Positions 45,365 to 55,701 of a stretch of DNA of 64,000 nucleotides are shown piece by piece. The notes beneath the pieces are model-generated. The model worked only from the letters and a program-made list of their open reading frames with translations. It was not told where the DNA came from and searched no databases. Each line of letters starts with the position of its first letter. Position 1 is the first letter of the stretch. The DNA is taken from positions 903,395 to 967,394 of the forward strand of contig NW_006496628.1 of NCBI RefSeq assembly GCF_000471905.2, in the 5' to 3' direction. The DNA is from Amborella trichopoda. Taxonomy: Eukaryota; Streptophyta; Magnoliopsida; Amborellales; Amborellaceae. A program made the position numbers and the translations under genes.

Positions 45365-45905
45365 GTGAAATATGATGTGATAGGGCACTGGAGGAAGCTT
45401 CTAGCCCTTCTTAGCATCTATGATGCTCTCATCCTCTCATGGGACTATTGTATGGCTCGGATCCAAGATCTTTCCAATCCAGAGGTATACGAGGCTAAAG
45501 TGGAGCCCATTGAGGTGGACCCATCAATCTTGAGTGGATGTATGGTGATCATCTTCTCAGAGGATGATCTACAATTAGGAGAAAAATTTCACAATCGCCC
45601 TCTCTTTGTGACTGGTGAATTACATGCATGCCCCATCAACCGAATTATGTTGGATGGAGAGTCAACAGTCAACCTTATCCCAAGGAGAACCCTCACTCGA
45701 TTGGGATTAGGTTCTGAAGATCTCACTCCAATGCATATCACAGTCTAGGGATTCAATCAGTCAAGAGAAAAACCGGCTAGCACCATCCGCATTCGTCTCA
45801 AGATTGGTGAATTAAATGACTACACTCAGTTTCATGCAATCGACAATGGCACCTCCTACAACATCCTTCTCATTCGCCAGTGGTTCCATGACAAGGGGTG
45901 GTTCT
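45365..45905 (+). pseudogene. pro: Retropepsin-type aspartic protease of element C, 3' end cut by an insertion
   Basis: The frame at 45,365-45,748 holds KYDVIGHWRKLLALLSIYDA, EVDPSILSGCMVIIFSEDDL, HNRPLFVTGELHACPINRIM and the active-site stretch LDGESTVNLIPRRTLTRLGL. The active site reads DGES where element B has DGGS, so a conserved glycine is replaced. A TAG at 45,746 follows HITV. The domain continues as TSYNILLIRQWFHDKG and stops at the insertion point. The continuation of the same frame block starts at 54,665. Confidence 0.8.
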
Positions 45906-47439
45906 TGTTAGTTATGTGGCCTTTCAAGGCCTCAAATCCAATAGTCTTACGCTCTGTGGGAGTTAGAGAGATACTAAATCTGGGTACTTGGAGCACTGCG
46001 GCCCAGATTAATATACCCCGAGTATTTGAGGTATTGAGAGAATAGGTTTTGAGAGTGTGAACCCATAGGGAGGTGTGAGGGTCACCTTCCAGTCAGGACT
46101 AAATTGATTAGAATGCCTCTTCGTTGATGTGATAAGCCAGAGCTTGGAGAATCCAACCAAGAATAATAGAACCTGAGTATTTGGAGTATTTGCCTTGTAT
46201 GGAATGGTGGTCTCATGGGATATGAGCGTATATCTTGACACGAGACCATTCCATGACATATGCACCCACAGTCGTATGAGGAAACCATTCTTTCATAGTA
46301 TTACCCGACTTAAAAGAGCTCGTGCACATGTGCTTTGAGAGGACCCCTATATTTGAGTAGGAACATGTCTCACAGGGGTGCACTAGTAATCTATGAACCC
46401 CCAGTGATGGGAAGATATGACTTAACGACTTTGATGTGACCAATTATGTGTCCCTACCACAGACTATGGAGTATAGGTTGGGTCGGATTGAGACACTGGT
46501 GAAACGTCATTTGGGTTAGCCCAATGGAAGACTCCGACTAGTGTTATAAGTCTAGAGATCTCAATTACCTTTGGCCCAAATTAATCTAAAATTGATGAGA
46601 AAATATTTTATATTGTGTAATAATGTTATGAAATCATTTGGAGAATTTTTTGGATATTTGGAAAAAAATTTCAGATTTTTTAAACAATAAAAAATGTGAT
46701 TTTCAAATTTGTTTGACATAAATACCGAACAAGGATATCCTATGGGATGCCACATGGCTCTCAAGTGGCCATAGGGATGCCATGTGAAACCCCCACCTCC
46801 CCACTCATGGATGACATCATGCTGGCATCATATCCATGTAGGGACCTATTTGTCATTAATTATTTTGTTGATATTATGTTAAAACATGTTCTCTTATTAT
46901 TTAAAGTGTTATATATTATTATGACTTAAATTTGATTTAAGTCAAATCTTTTGTTTGCTCATATGTGTCATTTTTGGCATGTGTGAAGTCATGAAATTTT
47001 GAGAATTAATTTAATTCATATTGTTATCCACACATGATTTTGTAGCATGTGGGTATATCTTATGTGGTACCACCACTATATGGGCTTGCCCCTGTGAAAC
47101 TTTAGTGTTGTTAAACTCCTATTGGTTATGTCATAAGATATTTTATTCACATGTGTCGATTACCTTTATGTCCATGTCCTTGTATTTTATTGACTCTCAT
47201 AAATTATTCAAAAAACCATGGGGATAAGTGTAAACATGAATTTAGACTTAATGGAAAATAAAACATGGAGCTAAGTGCTTCAAGGTAAAATGACTATAAA
47301 CCTAGATTTTAAGGAGAGAAGGGTGTCAAAAGCGTATCAATTGATCTTGGTGATAAGATATGGATGAATGGCTTGTCTCTCATGTGCCATTGATCTAAGG
47401 CATCAAGGATCAAGATCAAATCCATCTTTATGATCTAGG

Positions 47440-47447
47440 TATAAAAG
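47440..47447 (+). promoter_or_regulatory. TATA box of the LARD-like LTR
   Basis: TATAAAAG in the context GATCTAGGTATAAAAGTAAC lies about 1.5 kb into the LTR. A GA repeat follows some 50 bases later, in the expected early transcript. It supports the long-LTR reading of this element. Confidence 0.6.
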
Positions 47448-48815
47448 TAACTTATGGGATCAATTACAACCCTAACTTGAGTATTCACATCAAAGAGAGA
47501 GAGAGAGAGAGAGCCCTTGACAAAAATGTGGTCACTCATGAGACTTTCTTCTTCCTTGAGTTTTCATTTGAAACCCTTCCATGGTGTAGTCCCTCATTTA
47601 TATGATCAAGCCCATACTATTGCTTCATTAAGGTGTTGAATTTTATTCTCATATTTTTAATTCCTACCTCATTTACATTATCAAAGCATTCTATAATTCT
47701 TAATTTAAAGTACCTTTCTTCATTTTTGGTCATGAAAACTTGATATTTCAAGAGTCCTAAAGTAATAGTGTAGTCCATACACATGGTATGTGTAGGCTAA
47801 CTTGCTTACTCCATGATCTTGAGTAGTTCAACTTGATTTTCTTGATCTTATTTTTATGGAATTTTTAATGAAAATATAAAACTGATGCGAGGTTTATTTC
47901 ATCGTATATGAGCATATGAAATAGTCCCTTGAGTTCCTTTTTTAATGTTGCAAAGTTCGTGTGGTCCCTTATGGACCACATGGTGTAGTTTCACTATAAC
48001 TTCCTTATTTTGTGTAGTATCGTTCTCAAACATTGAAAGGCTATTTGATACATGTCTCTCTCATGATTTAATCCCTATAAAGTTAAATGAAATTGACCAT
48101 TTTCTTCCTATTGGATTGATCTTCTTGAGTTATCATTATCACCCGTGCCTTAGCCAAGGGGACAAAATTAAGTCCTCAAAAGGCACTTTCGTGGCCCGAA
48201 CACAAGGGGTTCGAACCATGGTTACCCCATATATGTTTGTATGTTAGTTTAATGTATTTATAATTGTTAAATGGATTCATAATTGGTTAAATTGAGTATG
48301 TTGTGTGTATATTAAGATTGTTCTTTAATCATGCAGTACGAACTTTAATGCTATGCATTATTGTTTATGGGAATTCAAATCTTATCGAATTATTATGATA
48401 TAGTGTATGATGTGTATGATACATTCTAATATATGATGAGGATGAAGAATGAAGATGACATTATCAAATAATTTTGATATAATGAGGAATTGTGAGTGCA
48501 AGTCATGCAATATGTTGTAGAGATGTACATTGTGAATATTTGAAAATTGTATTGAGCGAATAATATTTTTGAGTAAGGGACCTATTAGGGTTGAATTTTA
48601 TTATTCAAATATGTATAAACCAGTATTTGAAAACACGCTGAGTCGAGCCGGACTCGCTCGGTTCGACTCGGGAATCGCCTGCTACTGAGCCGGTTCCACG
48701 AAAAAACTGGGAATCGCCAATATCCAGAGAGAAACAGGCGATTCTGAATAGTGAATCGTGAGTCTCACTGAAAAAACCGGTATTTTTTTGGGTTTACACA
48801 TGGCAGCTTCACATG

Positions 48816-48878
48816 AGTGACATGTGGCCACTGCACGAGAGTGACATGTGGCCACTACACGAGAGTGACACGTGGCCA
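48816..48878 (+). repeat. 24-bp tandem repeat, 2.6 units
   Basis: AGTGACATGTGGCCACTGCACGAG starts at 48,816 and, with one change, at 48,840; a partial third unit (CACGTGGCCAC) starts at 48,864. It lies near the left end of the DNA-transposon-like insertion. Confidence 0.85.
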
Positions 48879-49240
48879 CACGTAGTAACTCATCTCACGT
48901 TTGCCTCGTCACGTTTCTCCAAGCGCAACAGAAAGTTTAATACACATGACTTTATAGAGAACCAAGCAACACTCATCCTTCGATGTGGGATAATTCGCAC
49001 AAAAAATCATTAAAAAAATATCATTGAATATATATTATTATGGAAACTAGAAGAATCACATGTGGCGACAAGGCCATGTTGTTTGACAACATCGAATTTT
49101 GGGTGTATATCTTGAGTTCGAACCCCCATAGCAAACACCAAAAAATATTTTGAGTTCGAACCCCTTAGCGCACAACAAAATGTTTTTTTTTTTAGTTCGA
49201 ACCCCTTAGCGCACAACCAAAAAATACAAAAAAAATTTGT

Positions 49241-49520
49241 TGTCAAAAAAATAAACAAAGGCAAAAAAAACTATTGTAAAAAAATAGAAAAAATATAAAA
49301 TAAAAGGCTTTTCAAGATAAAGATAAAAAAGGCAATACAACATTTTTTTATTTTTCTTGTAAAAAAATTGCAATTTGTTGTCAAAAAAATAAACAAAGGC
49401 AAAAAATACTGTTGTAAAAAAATAGAAAAAATATAAAAGAAAAGGCTTTTTAAGATAAAGATAAAAAAGATAATACAACATTTTTTATTTTTCTTGTAAA
49501 AAAAATACAAGGTAATATAA
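49241..49520 (+). repeat. 138-bp A-rich tandem repeat, two clear units
   Basis: TGTCAAAAAAATAAACAAAGG starts near 49,241 and again near 49,379, and the text between the two starts is repeated closely. Diverged partial units follow to about 49,760. Before it, AGTTCGAACCCCTTAGCGCAC-like text occurs three times between 49,110 and 49,220. The long minus-strand frames here are made of this A-rich repeat and encode only phenylalanine- and tyrosine-rich strings. Confidence 0.75.
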
Positions 49521-50741
49521 CAAGTATTTCTTGCAAAAAAAATAAACAAAAGGCATAAAAAATACTTTGGCAGCATCATTTTCTAATTTTCTTGTAAAAA
49601 AAATAAAAAAGTATTACAACAAGCAAAAAAAAATGTAGTACAACATCTTCTTCTTTTGTCAAAAAAAAAAAACAAAGATAATTAATAAGTATCATCTTTT
49701 TCTCGTAAAAAAAAATAAAAGATAGCACAATAATTATTTCTTGTCAAAAAAACAAAAGGTATGTCTTCATACAACCTAGGAATAAATGGTCTAATTATAT
49801 TTTTTATTTTTATAACAAGATGGTCTTTAATATAAATTTAGTAATATTAATTTAAAGATAGGATTCATACAATGAGGCCATTTGAAATCTCTCTCTTTCT
49901 ACTAGCAATCTCTTCCAGTAATTTATTCTAGAAACCTAAAACATTAAAAAAAATTGGTACACATTCTAATAATTTCTACATTGATAACAAAATCTATTAT
50001 TTTATTTATTAATTTTTGTATTATAAATCATGTAGCGTACTATTTTCTTGCAGTTGTCAATAATACATTTTAAATTAGATGATATTATAAAATATTTTTG
50101 ATTTTTTATTATTTATATAATAAAATAATTATAAAATATTGTTCGTATATAATATTATAGTTAATTAGGTTGTAATAATTTGGGTTTTTTTAGCGGATTA
50201 GGGTTTTCCGCCAATTCGAGATTTTAGTGGCCAAATTTTCATCGATTTAGTCAAGATTTATTGTAGTCCATATATGATTATATAATTAATCCATGATAAT
50301 TCTATGATTTCTTTTATGTGATGTAAATTTAATGGTCAACATAAGTTCATACAGGGAAAGAGCATCTCAATATTCACAAATTGATGAAAAAAATGAAAGT
50401 TAATAATGTAGAACCCTTATTTCTTATTGGATTCCTTAAAAACAACATTTATAATGAATTTTAATAATTTTTTCGGATTTTTTGAAGCTTTAATCTGACC
50501 GATTCAGCCGATTCCCTATCCGGATCGCTGATTCGCCGATCCGGATTGATTTTTGAGGTGCCTGATCTGGGTCATCGATCCGCTTCTTAAACCATTGGTA
50601 TAAACCATGTTTGTAGGCTGGAATATATATGTTATGGTTCTGTATTGAGATACTCATGCATTTAAACCCTTGAGTGTTTATATAATGGAAAGTTTTTACA
50701 AGATCGCATTTTTAGCCCATTAGTCTTATACCACCAACAAA

Positions 50742-50753
50742 TGGTTTCAGAGC
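50742..50753 (+). promoter_or_regulatory. Primer-binding site of the LARD-like element
   Basis: TGGTTTCAGAGC lies two bases after the LTR end CCAACA. It differs at one position from TGGTATCAGAGC, the initiator tRNA-Met site of many plant LTR elements. Confidence 0.75.
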
Positions 50754-53700
50754 AGGACTCTAATATGGTCCCTTAAAGTGTGTCAGATCTAAGAAAGACA
50801 TTTCTAGGAACTTTATATCTTTTTCAATGGGGGTTTTGATCAAACTAAACTTATGGGAATGAGTTGGGACCACTTTGTACTTTTGAGGAATCGAGTCTAG
50901 TGTAAATGTACTTTTGGGCTTATAGGGAAATTCCCCAAATTTGGAAAGTTATAGCCATTTTACTTGAGGGATGTCATACTGTAATTTCTTCTACACAAAG
51001 CAGAAATTGACCTTATGAGAATCATGCTTTTTGATCCACTTCTGACCATTATTCAATGCTACTTACTAAATGAAAGTTGTCTCATTTTGAGTTTATTTTA
51101 TCTGAGAATAAGGCTCATGATTAAATGATGTGTCAATTTAAAGTTACGTTCATTGAATTGGACCGTGCTCATCTTGAAAAACTAGAAAAACATTATTTCC
51201 TATATCCAATGTGTGAGAAAGGCATGGGTACTTTATATTTTTGTAATCCCAATATGAAGCATAAGTTGTTGAAAGTCTTTGTGAGTTCTTAGGGTGTTTT
51301 AGATTAGTGAGAGAGTTATACAAACCCCATCGAATCATGAGTGTTAAGTTTTAATACCCGATACCCGAGTCTTGGTCTTGCTCTGGGCTAGTTCTGGATA
51401 GTGTGTGATGAATTTGATAACAAGACTAAAGATACATGTGGATGAATGAGACAATGATCATAGTTACAAAAGAGAGAAATAAAGGGTGAAATCAAATCAC
51501 AGATCGAAGACAAAGGTATTGGCACATTATGAATTGGTCACTTTAAAATCATGAGGTACGACTTCTTTCTACTTATGAGCATGATTTTAATATATTGAGA
51601 ATTCATTTCTTATAGAACAACCATTTTGGTTTTATGATATCATGTGAGTAGTTATTGGTAGAATATCTTGGTGTATTATATGAGTTTAATAATTGGAAGG
51701 CTTGGACTCGTCACATACTCTATAAACTGGAATTAGACCGATACTTACATATTGAGATTTTGAATGCTTATGTCCACTCTTATATAAGCTTAAGATAAAT
51801 GGCATATGCTTAAGTAATTTGATTCTAGATATATGATCTATGATTCAAATTACCAATCCTATGGATATGGTTAATTCAAGATATATGGCATGTGTAAGGA
51901 TTGTACTTGTGCTTACTTGAGAATTACGAGATGTGAGAAATGTTTATTATGTATGAGTTGCTTTGTGATTTGAGAACTCATGAGATGTATCATGAATATG
52001 ACATTGACTAGCCCTTATGGTGCCTCAAGCTACATGCTTCATTTTTTGAGCTTTCCTAAATTATGAGATAATGCGATGTATTATATTATCATATTGAGAG
52101 TATTTATTGATGCATGATCCCACCATAATTCTTATGTGAATAAGTGAATGTGGTATTATGTTAAGAATGACATATGAGGATTATTATATGGCACATTAGG
52201 CTCAATGGTCATGAAAAAGGATTTTCATGTATGAGATTACATTTTCCTTTATAGTAGCATGTCTTTCACTATTTTGGAAATTAAGATCAATCGAACCAAA
52301 ATGTATCTTGAGTATGGATTGTAATAATTGAAAGAGATTTTATTTAAATACTTGTTCTTCTGAACGAGAATTTCTATATTTAAAATTTTTTAGCACAAGA
52401 GGATGTTAGAAACCATAAAGGGGATTCCACCCCCTTTTGTGTATTGCTACTTTGTATTGTCTTTCTATTAAAGATTTATGACTATGCTAAAGTCCATGCT
52501 TCTTTCATTTAGGAAGATCACCCTTAAAGAGTTTCATTAACCTTATGGTATGACCACATAATCGTGTGTCATAATATTTGGAGTATCTCACAGTCATCCA
52601 TCTTTGAATAAAGTTCTTTTTGAAACTTTGAATTTTTACTTAAGAGTAAACTTCTTTCCATGACATAAATTCAAGTTATTTTGAAAGAAATCTTTGTTGG
52701 TTTCAGTGGGAACATCTTTAATAAGTCTAAGTAGTAAAATCATCATCAAGGAGAGAACCTTGGTATTGATTTTGGAAACACTTATATCTCAAATTAATTT
52801 CACTTATGAGAAAATTGGAAGAGGCATTGAATAAGAATGATTTGTAAATAAAATCCGAAATGAGTGTTTGATCTCTTATTTGAAATTGATCATTTTATGA
52901 ATCCATGGGTTATTTTCGTTCGCTGCATTATAAGTATTATTGTTTTCATTTAGTGCCACTGTGAAACGTTTTAAGTCACTAGAGACATGTCACTTGTTGG
53001 AGTTGTGAGGCATCTCTTTGATAAACTTTTGAATTTTCAATGATTAATTGTGTGATATTATGGTAATAGATCCTCACTTCTCTATACATGCTTTTCATGC
53101 CATGGTGATCATATGTATTCACTTTCACATAGAAGATCCACTAAATAGCTTCTACAGGTCTCTAGAAGGCTAGTAGACCTTTTAGTATAGTATGCATAAG
53201 CCCATTGAAAATGTTTTTAATAGAATTTGAGACCTTATGTAGAGCTATATATATAAGTGGATTATGATATATGATGATAAGGACACCTCATTTTGTGGGC
53301 TAGTCACATCGATAGTGACTATCTATGCATGGACTATATGCATATGACTTAATGCAATTGGTTGTTTATCATGAGATAATTTGTGAGATTAAATGTGAGA
53401 GAAATCCTATAAACTTTGATATGTGCCACATTGCATGAGATATTATCTTAAGTGATTCGAACTTATAATGTGCTTGGTCACTCGGACGTATAATTGAACC
53501 TCTCTTGATCTTAAGATTGGATCTAATTAATAGGTTCATGATGGCACTTGCTAGCCATCTAATTCGAGTATAATATCAATAAGAGATTGAATGTATTGAA
53601 TGGTGAAATGCTTGAAGGTCCAAGCACTACTCTCACACCCTGGTTTTGAATGGATAAAGTATCAGTTCATGACTATGGAAACTTTGAGAACAATGCATGA

Positions 53701-54240
53701 GATTAAAGCATGATTTTAATGAACTTTAATTCAAGTAAAAATCTGTGTTACTTGAGAATTAATATGAACATAGAGTTGTGAACTTTTCAGCTCATGAATA
53801 AATGTTGATAGAATAAGTAAGAAGATAGATGTGAACATAAATGTCAATCTTTACGAGCATAAATTGTCAGGAAAAGGCACTTAGAATTATGTATAAAAGT
53901 AATTAGGAAACCTGAGAATACATAGGAGATACATAAGATTGGTGATGGGAAGACTATAACACATAACATATATCTTGTCAACCATTCTGCCCATGTAAAT
54001 AATGTACTCTTTGTCATGCCATATGTTCCCATATTTCTTTTCCTTTTAAGGATACCCATTGCATTCTTAGAATATGTGATTGTTGAAGATGAGAATTACT
54101 TCTACAATTAGCAGCTAGTAGATAGTATGTAAAGCATTGGTGTGAGTATGATGTGATATGTTGACACATAAACTACATGATATTTGATTAAATATGTGGA
54201 TGAAGGAGATTGAACATGACATTTAAATTGTGACACATAA
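50754..54240. other. Non-coding interior of the LARD-like element
   Basis: About 3.5 kb of AT-rich sequence shows no gag, protease, RT or integrase relic on either strand and no frame longer than about 70 codons. No internal tandem array was seen. The LTR's own U3 sequence was not found here either. Confidence 0.6.
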
Positions 54241-54664
54241 ACTTTACTGCGATGCATTATTGTTTTTGTAAATTCAAATCTTATCGAATTATTATGATCT
54301 AGTGTATGATGTGTACAATAAATTATGATATATGATGAGGATAAAGAATGAAGATGAAATTATCATATAATTATGATATAATGCGAAATTACAAGTGCAA
54401 GTCATGCACTATGTTGTAGAGATGTACATTGTGAATATTGGAATATTGTATTGAGCTAATTATATTTTTAAGTAGGGGATTTGTAAGGGACCTATTAAGG
54501 TTAAATTTTATTATTCAAATGTGTATAAACCATGTTTGTAGGCTGGAATATTTGTATTGTGGTTTTGTATTTAGATGCTCATGCATTTAAACACTTATGT
54601 TTTTATACAATGGGAATTTTTTAAAAGATTGCATTTCTAGCCCATTAGTCATATACCACTAACA
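54241..54664 (+). mobile_element. 3' LTR fragment of the LARD-like element
   Basis: AACTTTACTGCGATGCATTA onward matches 48,341-48,622 and 50,608-50,739 to the end CACTAACA. The U3 part with the TATA box is absent, so this LTR is truncated at its 5' side or lost that part by deletion. It preserves the empty site for the DNA-transposon-like insertion. Confidence 0.75.
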
Positions 54665-55701
54665 GTTCCGTCCCCGTTGCACGAGCGCTTCAAGTATAGT
54701 CGAGATGGGAGACAACATGCGGTTTATGATGATAAAAGACCGTTTCCTATAGCCGAAGCTCACTATGTTGATGTCAAGTATTACTTCACAGATTTAGTGT
54801 CCTCCTAAAAACCAAATGATGGTGATTACAAGTCTGTGAGGAAGATAGAACCTTCGTCTCATGAAGATGTTGAGGACATCGAGCGAACACCAGCAGACAT
54901 GTTCAAAGAAGAGGAAAGACAACAAAAAATTCTTACTTCGACTCCCCTTCATCTTAGCAAGCCATTCACTACCCCTGAAGGAGCTCCATCTTCGCCTGAA
55001 GATGAAGCTTCCCCCTCTGCTTCCAGTCCAGTGCCACCTTTGCATGAAGATGCACCAGAGGTCACTCTTGAGATTGAGCAAGTCATGGGGATAGGATTCC
55101 CGTCCCCAAAGGTCACCTACACGCTGGACCATCAGAAAGTTCTGCATGTCCCTATTGCACTCTTGAAAGCATAAATGACACGCTAGTCGCAGCACAAGAT
55201 CCTTCAACCCCGATTACTATAAGCAAGGAGGATGCTCCTCATCCCACTGTAGGGTCAGTTCAGACCAGTTTTTAGCCACAAGTTCTGCGCTTCCCTGATT
55301 TAGTGGGAGGAGAGCAGTTTGAGAAAGGACAACCTTCTCACCTCTAAGAACAGGATCCCTTAGCAGAGTTAAGAGGTGAAGTTCGCAGTCTCCAGAGCCA
55401 ATTAGAGGTTATGAGTATCGCTTCAAAACATCTAAAGGAGTTTGTCCTTGAGACCAAGAGTTACGACAAACTTGAAACAAATGTGCCTCGAATAGAAGGT
55501 AAAGATCCTCCTTATTGGACTATTTATAACAAGCAAGCTCATCAAATAATGAGACAAACGAATTATGAGCCCTTGTCCAATCAAACAATATCAGGACAAG
55601 AAACAACTGCTCCTCCGTGTGAGGTCATTGGAATCACAACAGTTTGTCATAGGACAAAGAAAGGTTTAGGGTTTCCCTCGATAAAAGGGCAGAAGCAGTA
55701 A
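54665..55701 (+). pseudogene. Post-protease region of element C
   Basis: This is the continuation of 45,905 after the insertion: VPSPLHERFKYSRDGRQ, AEAHYVDVKYYFTDL, then a TAA at 54,806, DVEDIERTPADMFKEEERQQ, PSPKVTYTLDHQKVLHVPIA, a TAA at 55,172 and, from about 55,360, ELRGEVRSLQSQLEV, SKHLKEFVLETKS and NYEPLSNQTI. The end is CHRTKKGLGFPSIKGQKQ and a stop at 55,699. All blocks parallel element B (17,955-18,967). RT does not follow; antisense sequence starts within 100 bases, exactly as in element B. Confidence 0.7.

Larger units (their letters stand above)
48623..50597. mobile_element. 2-kb DNA-transposon-like insertion inside the 5' LTR
   Basis: GTATAAACCA occurs directly on both sides (48,613-48,622 and 50,598-50,607). 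The 3' LTR at about 54,527-54,540 keeps the uninterrupted site TGTATAAACCATGTTTG, so this is a true insertion with a 9-10 bp duplication. The ends are GC-rich and related on opposite strands only weakly (left GTATTTGAAAACACGCTGAG, right complement CAATGGTTTAAGAAGCGGAT). The interior is AT-rich and has no transposase frame. A 9-bp duplication points to a non-autonomous Mutator-like element, but the inverted termini are poor. Confidence 0.65.
45906..50739 (+). mobile_element. 5' LTR of the LARD-like element, split by a DNA element
   Basis: The LTR runs from TGTTAG at 45,906 to CCACCAACA at 50,739; without the nested insertion it is about 2.85 kb. Its last ~416 bases (48,341-48,622 plus 50,608-50,739) match 54,241-54,664. 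A TATA box lies at 47,440 and a GA microsatellite at 47,494-47,512 in the early transcript. An alternative reading, that the true LTR is only ~420 bases long and begins near TGCTATGCATT at 48,349, cannot be excluded because the matching part is limited to that length. Confidence 0.6.
45906..54664 (+). mobile_element. 8.76-kb non-coding LTR element (LARD-like) inserted in element C
   Basis: The insertion starts TGTTAGTTATG and ends CACTAACA, inverted termini TGTTAG/CTAACA. GTTCT (45,901-45,905) and GTTCC (54,665-54,669) flank it, a 5-bp target-site duplication with one change. It splits the conserved WFH-K-VPS block that follows protease, which is continuous in element B (17,960-17,990). Inside lie a long 5' LTR, an initiator-tRNA-Met-type primer-binding site, about 3.5 kb of internal sequence with no coding potential, and a 3' LTR fragment. 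The lack of any gag or pol relic and the 3.5-kb non-coding interior suggest a large retrotransposon derivative that needs another element's proteins. Confidence 0.75.

Noticed and set aside
49110-49215. AGTTCGAACCCC words resembling a tRNA T-arm or pol III B box
   Set aside because: No A box, acceptor pairing or SINE-like body was found; the word is repeated three times as part of a short tandem repeat.
49206-49579. Minus-strand frames that look like multi-pass membrane proteins
   Set aside because: They are A-rich tandem repeats read on the minus strand, giving phenylalanine-tyrosine strings, with no homologous copy elsewhere.
53844-54059. 71-codon minus-strand frame in the LARD-like interior
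   Set aside because: It is short, isolated and without recognisable motif in an AT-rich stretch; chance is the simplest explanation.
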